Source: Eubacterium sp. CAG:251
GTDB taxonomy: Bacteria; Bacillota; Clostridia; Oscillospirales; Acutalibacteraceae
Direction: 5' to 3'
NCBI GenBank assembly: GCA_000436835.1
Contig: FR889159.1
Location: 1 to 37,863 of the forward strand
Length of the DNA stretch: 37,863 nucleotides
A program made the position numbers and the translations under genes. Position 1 is the first letter of the stretch. Each line of letters begins with the position of its first letter. A model generated the notes under the pieces. It saw nothing but the letters and a program-made list of their open reading frames with translations, was not told the origin of the DNA and made no database searches. Shown here one piece after another: positions 32,956 through 37,863 of the stretch.

Positions 32956-33325
32956 TGCCGTTATCCTCCGAGTATATTTCATCGATTAGAGAGACAACCT
33001 CATTCTTGCTGACGCCTTTAGCTTTGCAGGAGGACAAAACAAGCTTTGCATCCTCAAGTGCGGAAGCTTTGATTTTTGCATTTCCTATCGGGTTTTCACT
33101 TACAAACATTCCCCTGCCCTGAGCCGAATATGTAATTCCGTCATGCTCAAGTTCACCGAACGCACGCTTAATCGTATTAACATTAATATTAAGTTCATTT
33201 GATAAATTCCTTATCGACGGCAACTTATCGCCCGGCTTATAAACACCTGTATTAATCAGCATTATTACCTGCTCTTTTATCTGCTCATATATCGGCACAC
33301 GGGAATGATAATCTATAAAAAGCAC
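32948..33325 (-). CDS. GntR-family repressor, YtrA subfamily
   Basis: This 125-residue DNA-binding protein has an N-terminal winged helix with the GntR motif GVYKPGDKLPSIRNLSNELNINVNTIKRAF and a short helical C-terminal arm, the YtrA plan (about 120-130 residues, without a ligand-binding domain). YtrA proteins repress their own ABC transporter operons. The start is a GTG at 33325, not an ATG, because AGGAGGGG lies 6 bases upstream. The palindrome at 33363-33391 covers its transcription start and is its likely binding site. Confidence 0.94.
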   Translation of the reverse strand: MLFIDYHSRVPIYEQIKEQVIMLINTGVYKPGDKLPSIRNLSNELNINVNTIKRAFGELEHDGITYSAQGRGMFVSENPIGNAKIKASALEDAKLVLSSCKAKGVSKNEVVSLIDEIYSEDNGND

Positions 33326-33362
33326 GTTTGCCCCTCCTTTTTTTCAAAATAGCTGCATCATA

Positions 33363-33406
33363 CAACTGTGATATCCAAGATATCACAGTTGAACTATATC
33401 ACAGTT
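33363..33406. promoter_or_regulatory. GntR/YtrA operator with extra half-site
   Basis: CAACTGTGATATC (33363-33375) and GATATCACAGTTG (33379-33391) form a perfect 13-base inverted repeat with a 3-base centre, overlying the predicted start site of the gntR operon. A third half-site TATCACAGTT at 33397-33406 repeats 33381-33390 with a 16-base period and falls in the promoter spacer. This is the expected position for autorepression by the encoded GntR protein. Confidence 0.85.
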
Positions 33407-33421
33407 TTCACCGCTTGTCAA
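33393..33421 (-). promoter_or_regulatory. Promoter of the gntR-ABC operon
   Basis: On the minus strand TTGACA (33416-33421) and TATAGT (33393-33398) are separated by 17 bases; the start would be near 33387, inside the operator. Confidence 0.85.
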
Positions 33422-33432
33422 TAGAATTTTTC

Positions 33433-33471
33433 AAAAAAAATCAAGCACATTGAGAAAAACTCAACGTGCTT
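33433..33471 (-). terminator. Terminator of the toxin/immunity cassette
   Basis: On the minus strand AAGCACGTTGAG and CTCAATGTGCTT (33460-33471 and 33443-33454) form a 12-pair stem with one G-U pair, a T loop, and an eight-base T-run (33433-33440). Confidence 0.85.
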
Positions 33472-33492
33472 AATAAAAATAAATATATAATT

Positions 33493-33798
33493 TTAAAATG
33501 TTCTTTCAATAACCGTGAATTTTGTGCAGATATCAACAAGCCTTTCGCCGTCAATTTCACAGTTCATAAGTTCTTCTATTGTATTTACTATAACTTCCGT
33601 GTCATCTGTCACATTGAAAAACCACCAGCGTTTTCCGTCCATAGAACATATTTCGTACGATTTGTCTTTCCATTCAAAAACAATTTCTGAATGACGCTCT
33701 ACGGAATCGTAAAATTCTTCCTTGCTTTTGTAATCTCCGTCATAATCATTATTCACATATTCATTATTCATTTTGCTTATAACTATTGTCCTCCCCAT
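33493..33798 (-). CDS. Small acidic protein, likely immunity protein paralogue 2
   Basis: This 101-residue acidic protein matches no family I can name. Its core, from about residue 38, with KDKSYEICSMDGKRWWFFN then VNTIEELMNCEIDGERLVDI, runs parallel to the KGKSYSITKTNKNLISF and FNTVDEFMSNAKIDDMLLSNI segments of the 77-residue neighbour, so the two look like tandem duplicates. It lies one base after that neighbour. I infer an immunity role from position and duplication. The start is uncertain: ATG at 33798 has no clear ribosome site, and another Met is at residue 10. Confidence 0.65.
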   Translation of the reverse strand: MGRTIVISKMNNEYVNNDYDGDYKSKEEFYDSVERHSEIVFEWKDKSYEICSMDGKRWWFFNVTDDTEVIVNTIEELMNCEIDGERLVDICTKFTVIERTF

Positions 33799-33799
33799 T

Positions 33800-34033
33800 T
33801 TAGTACATCAAATCAGTTATGCTTTCCCAAATGTTTGACAATAACATATCATCAATTTTTGCATTACTCATAAATTCATCAACAGTATTGAAATATTTTG
33901 GCTCCTTATAATATTCGCAAAATGATATTAAATTTTTATTGGTTTTAGTAATTGAATATGATTTTCCTTTATAAGAAAACTCGATATCATACCCAATTTC
34001 AATTAACTTCTTTAATTCATTATAGTTAGTCAT
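33800..34033 (-). CDS. Small protein, likely immunity protein paralogue 1
   Basis: This 77-residue protein begins MTNYNELKKLIEIGYDIEFSYKGKSY and is not assigned to a named family. GGAGTAAAACAG before the ATG gives a good ribosome site inside the end of the toxin-like gene, and the two genes overlap by 8 bases, a common layout for toxin and immunity pairs. Its core resembles that of the 101-residue protein that follows it. Function is inferred from context only. Confidence 0.7.
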   Translation of the reverse strand: MTNYNELKKLIEIGYDIEFSYKGKSYSITKTNKNLISFCEYYKEPKYFNTVDEFMSNAKIDDMLLSNIWESITDLMY

Positions 34034-34466
34034 CTGTTTTACTCCTTATTGGGTTATCAGGATCGCTCCAATCCCAAAAATGCTCATGTGGCACTTTAGG
34101 ATGATCTTTTGGATTTCCATGATCAGTATAGTCTATATCTTTTTTTGCACGACCTTTTTTATCATAATAACGATCCCTTATCTTTTTTCCATTTCGATAA
34201 AGTGTCATTACCGAATTCGGCTTTGCTTTCGTTGGCAAACGAATATGCTCAGGATTTCCCGAACTTTGTCCGCTCGCAGAGCCTCCGCCTTTTCTATATG
34301 TATTATCAACATAACCATAAAAGGTTTTGATATACAAACTGCTGTTTGATTTTTGCAAATTATTCGTTTTAGCATAATCAACTTCGATTATATCACCCTT
34401 CATTTCATCAAAGGGCTTGCCATAGCAAATAATTTTACTCGGCTTAATTCTGCTTAACATTATCAT
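34026..34466 (-). CDS. Polymorphic-toxin C-terminal domain-like protein
   Basis: This 146-residue protein has no signal peptide or membrane helix. After a Gly/Ser-rich hinge (RKGGGSASGQSSGN, about 59-72) the C-terminal half has RNGKKIRDRYYDKKGRAKKDIDYTDHG and NPKDHPKVPHEHFWDW, with a His/Asp-rich ending similar to toxin tips at the ends of large secreted polymorphic toxins (possibly the type annotated as toxin 24; I am not certain). No delivery domain (LXG, Rhs, PT-HINT) precedes it, and an in-frame stop lies three codons before the start, so it looks like an orphan tail. The ATG at 34466 has no good ribosome site; 34460 is an alternative. Confidence 0.6.
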   Translation of the reverse strand: MIMLSRIKPSKIICYGKPFDEMKGDIIEVDYAKTNNLQKSNSSLYIKTFYGYVDNTYRKGGGSASGQSSGNPEHIRLPTKAKPNSVMTLYRNGKKIRDRYYDKKGRAKKDIDYTDHGNPKDHPKVPHEHFWDWSDPDNPIRSKTDD

Positions 34467-34548
34467 AACCGATTAGGTTTACATCTTCAAGACTGATTTC
34501 TTGTTTTTTTGCACTATCTGTTTTGTATACGCAAAAAGTGAATAATTT

Positions 34549-34592
34549 AAAAATAAGGATATCATTTGGGGCAAACCGCATGATATCCTTAT
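34549..34592 (-). terminator. Terminator after the LUD-domain gene
   Basis: ATAAGGATATCAT (34553-34565) and ATGATATCCTTAT (34580-34592) are perfect 13-base inverted copies; a short T-run follows on the minus strand. It starts 7 bases after the stop of the LUD gene. Confidence 0.8.
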
Positions 34593-34598
34593 TTAATA

Positions 34599-35237
34599 TC
34601 AATATCCTAAATTTTCATTAACGATAATGAGCTTAATTCTGTTTTTATGGCGCTGCTTTGCGGAAACGACATAATTACAGCAAATCCTGTTATCGCCGCC
34701 GCAGCCGTCGCAAAGGTACGGATTTTCCTTAGAAAGAGAGATACATTTACCTGTTTTATTACAAGGGGTTTTGACGTCAAGGCGCTGAGTGTTCATAGGA
34801 GCGCAAACGGTTTTAACCCTATAAATCGCCTCGTCAATATCCTTAACAATTTTATTTACACCGACAATCATAATAACCTGACGTGGACCGTAAACAATGC
34901 AGGCAACACGGTTTGAATTACCGTCAACATTATAAAGCTCGCCGTTTTCCGTAACTGCATTAGATGAAGTAAAAAATGTGTCGCAGCCGAATGTCTTAAT
35001 ATATGACTGCCTAAGCTTTTCACCCTGCAAGCCCGTGCGGTCGATAAAATCATAATCGCCGTTTTGCATAAGTGCCTTAACTCCCGTTTCATCAAGAGTG
35101 ACAGAGCCGCCGCACGAAACACTTTCGCCGTTATTAATTAACGTTTTTACAAGAGGGACAACCTCATCTTTATTTTCGACGAAATAAGGCTTTATTCCGT
35201 TTTTCTCAAGATTTTGCATAGTTTTTTGAATATCCAT
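34599..35237 (-). CDS. LUD-domain protein (LutC/YkgG-like)
   Basis: This 212-residue cytosolic protein has the LUD fold pattern: an N-terminal helix (MDIQKTMQNLEKNG), SCGGSVTLDETGV, DTFFTSSNAVTENGELYNVDGNSNRVACIVYGPRQVIMIVGVNKIV (in pieces) and a C-terminal region with several cysteines (CAPMNTQ, CNKTGKC, CDGCGG, ICC) that may bind metal. LUD proteins of the LutC type take part in lactate oxidation, but the lutA/lutB partners are not here, so the substrate is open. AAAGGAG precedes the start. It is 6 bases after the GH3 gene stop and ends the operon. Confidence 0.85.
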   Translation of the reverse strand: MDIQKTMQNLEKNGIKPYFVENKDEVVPLVKTLINNGESVSCGGSVTLDETGVKALMQNGDYDFIDRTGLQGEKLRQSYIKTFGCDTFFTSSNAVTENGELYNVDGNSNRVACIVYGPRQVIMIVGVNKIVKDIDEAIYRVKTVCAPMNTQRLDVKTPCNKTGKCISLSKENPYLCDGCGGDNRICCNYVVSAKQRHKNRIKLIIVNENLGY

Positions 35238-35243
35238 AATTTA

Positions 35244-36440
35244 TTACTCCTTTTCAATTAAGCCGTAATTTATCTTAGTCATAAGTATTCTTGTGACTGA
35301 ATCTTCAATTTGAGAAAGCTTAATTCTGCCGTCTTTGACAGCTTTAACAATTGCACGAAGCTGAACGCCTACATCGGTTGCGCAGAGCATATCGTTACCT
35401 GCCATAACCGCCCTTACAGCGACCTCACCTTTATCGCCGCCGACATAATCACGAACGCCGCTCATACCAAGACCGTCGCAAAGAATTATGCCGTCATAGC
35501 CCATATCCTTACGAATATAATTATGTAGCTTTTTGGAAAGAGAGGCAGGAACACCCTTGTCATAATCGTCAATCACGTTATGGCTCACCATTAAAAACGG
35601 CACACCTGCATCAATACCCGCCTTAAAAGGCTTTAAGTCCCTTTCTTCAAAGCTTTCCCAGCTTCTATTATCAACACTCATACCCGTATGAGTATTTGTA
35701 TTATTACCATAGCCCGGAAAATGCTTAACACAGCTTAAAAAATTATTTTCATTCATAGTGCTGACTGTTTTTGATACATATTCGCTCACGCTGTCAGCAT
35801 CAGTTGAAAAAGCACGGGAATAAATATAGTCGCTCCTTGAATAAGGCACATCGGCAACAGGGGCTAAAACAGTGTTGATACCAAGGTCAAGCATAAACTC
35901 GCTTTTATCCTCAGCGTCATCAACAACCGCCTGCCAGCCGCCTTTTTGATAATTTGTAATTCCCGAATGAAACGGCTCACTTCGATATTGGCTATACTGC
36001 GAAACACGATTAACTCCGCCGCCCTCCTCGTCAACTGCCATAAATGCCGGAATTTTAGCCGCAGACTGATAATCGTTTATATCACTTCTTGTTTTGGCAG
36101 GAGTGGAATTTTCAAAATTGCGGGAGAAAAGAATATATCCTCCGAACTGCCACCTTGCCATCATTCTTGTGGGGTCCTCCTCTTTAGGAATATAGTAGAG
36201 AAGCATTTGACCTACCTTTTCATAAAGAGTCATATTTTTAATCATTTCCCTCGCCTGCGCCTCGACAGGGTCGGAATATGTTTTTTCCGCTTTTGTTGTA
36301 CTCTCGCTGACAGTTTGAGCAGTTGAAGCGGTTTTTTCATTTCCCGTTTTCGCATTGTTAACAAGCGTCACGTCAAACACAATTGCACCTATCAAAACAA
36401 TTGCCAAAATCAGAATGATTATTTTAACAGATTTTTTCAT
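35244..36440 (-). CDS. GH3 beta-N-acetylhexosaminidase-like protein (NagZ type), membrane-anchored
   Basis: This 398-residue glycoside hydrolase family 3 enzyme probably trims N-acetylglucosamine from cell-wall fragments. Residues 5-23 are a hydrophobic signal anchor without a lipobox cysteine, then a Ser/Thr-rich linker (about 34-55). The catalytic barrel shows AVDEEGGGVNR, VKHFPGYGN with Lys239-His240, THTG with His251, and the likely nucleophile Asp322 in LCDGLGM (SDD or SDS L is usual). It lies outside the membrane, so it may act on peptidoglycan directly. It sits 3 bases after comM. Confidence 0.88.
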   Translation of the reverse strand: MKKSVKIIILILAIVLIGAIVFDVTLVNNAKTGNEKTASTAQTVSESTTKAEKTYSDPVEAQAREMIKNMTLYEKVGQMLLYYIPKEEDPTRMMARWQFGGYILFSRNFENSTPAKTRSDINDYQSAAKIPAFMAVDEEGGGVNRVSQYSQYRSEPFHSGITNYQKGGWQAVVDDAEDKSEFMLDLGINTVLAPVADVPYSRSDYIYSRAFSTDADSVSEYVSKTVSTMNENNFLSCVKHFPGYGNNTNTHTGMSVDNRSWESFEERDLKPFKAGIDAGVPFLMVSHNVIDDYDKGVPASLSKKLHNYIRKDMGYDGIILCDGLGMSGVRDYVGGDKGEVAVRAVMAGNDMLCATDVGVQLRAIVKAVKDGRIKLSQIEDSVTRILMTKINYGLIEKE

Positions 36441-36443
36441 TTG

Positions 36444-37863
36444 TCATACTTCCCAATATTTTCTATCAAGAGCACGAAACTGAAGTGCCTCGGCGATATG
36501 CTCAAGCTTGATTTCCTCGCTGTCTGCCAAATCGGCAATAGTCCTTGCAAGGCGCAAAACCTTATCGTAAGCACGTGCGCTCATTGAAAAATTATCAAAG
36601 CTTTCATGCAAAAGTTCGTCAGCCTCCTCACTTAACACGCAACATTCCTTAGTCATTTTAGGAGTCATTTTTGCATTGCAGGTAATTCCCGTTCCCGCAA
36701 ATCGCTTTTGCTGAACAGCCCTCGCTTTATCAACACGCTTTTTGATATCACTGCTCTTTTCGCCCTCGTTGTTATCCGAAAGTTCATTATATTCAACCGG
36801 CGCAACTTCAACATGAATATCAATCCTGTCAAGAAGCGGACCGGAAACCTTGTCCTGATATCTCTTTTTAGCGGCAGGAGAGCAAGTACACTGCCTTGTG
36901 GGGTGGCCGAAATAGCCGCACGGACACGGATTCATTGCTGCAACAAGCATTATACTTGACGGATAAGTAAAAGTGCCTGCTGCCCTTGCAACAGTAACCA
37001 CTCCGTCCTCAAGAGGTTGACGAAGCGACTCTTTCGCCCTTCTGTCAAACTCCGGAAATTCGTCCATAAACATAACGCCGTTATGAGCAAGGCTTATTTC
37101 CCCCGGTTTTGGGTTTGCACCGCCGCCCGTAAGCGCTTGGGCAGACACGGTATGATGCGGAGAACGAAAAGGTCTTTTTGTTACAAGCGACTTGCCCGAC
37201 GGAATTTTGCCCGCAATTGAATAAACCTTTGACGTTTCAAGCCTTTCCTCAAAAGTCATATCCGGCAAAATGGTGGGAAGTCTTTTTGCAAGCATAGATT
37301 TGCCTGAACCGGGAGGGCCGATAAGCAGGCAATTATGACCGCCTGCCGCTGCAATCTCAAGCGCTCTTTTGGCTTGGTCCTGACCCTTAACGTCGCTGAA
37401 ATCAACATTGTATTTAGTTTCTTCTTCGGCGTCAAAATCATATTTAACGCTTTCAATAACCTTTTCACCTTTAATATGAGCGAGAACGTCCATAACATTT
37501 TTAGCAGGCAAAACGTCTACCCCGTCAACAACGCTTCCCTCACACGCATTTTGAAAAGGCACAAAAACTTTTTTAATATTATATTCCTTTGCAGCCATAA
37601 TCATAGGCAAAATACCGCTTGCTTTGCGAATTTCACCGTCAAGAGAAAGTTCACCCAAAAATGCATAATCGTCAATATTTTCTTTAATTTGCTCGCTTGA
37701 TTTCAGTATAGCGATAAACACGGGCAAATCGAAAATCGCACCCTCTTTTTTAATATCGGCAGGCGCAATATTAACGGTTATTCTTGAAACGGGAAAATTA
37801 AGTTTGCAATTTTTAATTGACGACCTTACTCTTTCCCTGCTTTCCTTAACGGCGGTATCGGGC
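36444..37863 (-). CDS. comM: ComM/YifB-family AAA+ ATPase, 5' end outside the window
   Basis: This Mg-chelatase-like AAA+ helicase supports integration of incoming DNA in competent bacteria. The open frame runs off the window edge at 37863: upstream of the internal Met at 37727 it continues as ...PVSRITVNIAPADIKKEGAIFDL, so the gene is cut at its 5' side and about 470 residues are visible. It has the rest of an N-terminal S16/Lon-like domain, Walker A LIGPPGSGKSML, Walker B GVMFMDEFPEF, the C-C-C zinc-type motif CPCGYFGHPTRQCTCS, and the C-terminal domain ending ALQFRALDRKYW. The GH3 and LUD genes follow within a few bases. Confidence 0.95.
   Translation of the reverse strand, partial: PDTAVKESRERVRSSIKNCKLNFPVSRITVNIAPADIKKEGAIFDLPVFIAILKSSEQIKENIDDYAFLGELSLDGEIRKASGILPMIMAAKEYNIKKVFVPFQNACEGSVVDGVDVLPAKNVMDVLAHIKGEKVIESVKYDFDAEEETKYNVDFSDVKGQDQAKRALEIAAAGGHNCLLIGPPGSGKSMLAKRLPTILPDMTFEERLETSKVYSIAGKIPSGKSLVTKRPFRSPHHTVSAQALTGGGANPKPGEISLAHNGVMFMDEFPEFDRRAKESLRQPLEDGVVTVARAAGTFTYPSSIMLVAAMNPCPCGYFGHPTRQCTCSPAAKKRYQDKVSGPLLDRIDIHVEVAPVEYNELSDNNEGEKSSDIKKRVDKARAVQQKRFAGTGITCNAKMTPKMTKECCVLSEEADELLHESFDNFSMSARAYDKVLRLARTIADLADSEEIKLEHIAEALQFRALDRKYWEV

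Noticed and set aside
1..37863. tRNA, rRNA, CRISPR arrays, transposases, integrase sites
   Set aside because: I looked through the gaps and found no cloverleaf, spaced direct-repeat array, transposase or integrase motif.

Overview
The window looks like chromosomal DNA from a low-GC, Gram-positive, anaerobic gut-type Clostridia (Oscillospiraceae/Ruminococcaceae-like; this placement is inference). The signs are AT-rich codon use, strong AGGAGG ribosome sites, consensus TTGACA/TATAAT promoters with 17-base spacers, a T-box leader before thrS, RNase Y, a YtrA-type GntR/ABC operon, and a CpsC/CpsD/CpsE-type polysaccharide locus. I found no tRNA, rRNA, CRISPR array, transposase or phage gene.

Layout. 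1-1.5 kb: a major-facilitator transporter (minus) whose frame stops early near the window edge, then a gene-free stretch packed with hairpins and a palindromic repeat. 1.5-6 kb: T-box-controlled thrS (minus), then rny and a small Dabb-domain gene (plus). 6.1-20 kb: a 14-gene exopolysaccharide/capsule operon (plus) behind a perfect consensus promoter and closed by a bidirectional terminator. It holds a chain-length/kinase pair, an initiating sugar-phosphate transferase, three glycosyltransferases (one frameshifted), a radical SAM/SPASM enzyme, a DUF115 (MptE/Maf-like) protein, an acyltransferase, a CMP-sugar synthetase-like enzyme, an HpcH/HpaI aldolase, Wzy, Wzx and a VanZ-family protein. 20-24 kb: an iolG-iolD-iolE inositol operon (minus). 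24-29.4 kb: a divergent plus-strand run of a TSCPD protein, a GH36-like glycosidase, a zinc-ribbon signal peptidase I, a GPH-type sugar transporter and a MIF-like tautomerase. 29.4-33.4 kb: a second copy of the palindromic repeat, then a gntR-ATPase-permease operon (minus) with a large palindromic operator. 33.4-34.6 kb: a small toxin-tail plus duplicated immunity-like cassette (minus). 34.6-37.9 kb: comM (cut by the window edge), a GH3 hexosaminidase and a LUD-domain gene (minus).

The most interesting combination is in the polysaccharide locus. A pyruvate aldolase of the HpcH/HpaI class lies next to a NeuA-like CMP-transferase, with a DUF115 protein (related to Maf and sialyltransferase-like folds) and an acyltransferase close by, and no NeuB- or NeuC-like gene in the cluster. 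I infer a possible route to a CMP-activated 2-keto-3-deoxy (ulosonic) acid made by an aldolase instead of a PEP-dependent synthase. Other points worth a look are a base-pair-compensated palindromic repeat family, a signal peptidase fused to a cytosolic zinc ribbon, an orphan toxin tail with two paralogous immunity-like genes, and a MIF homologue.
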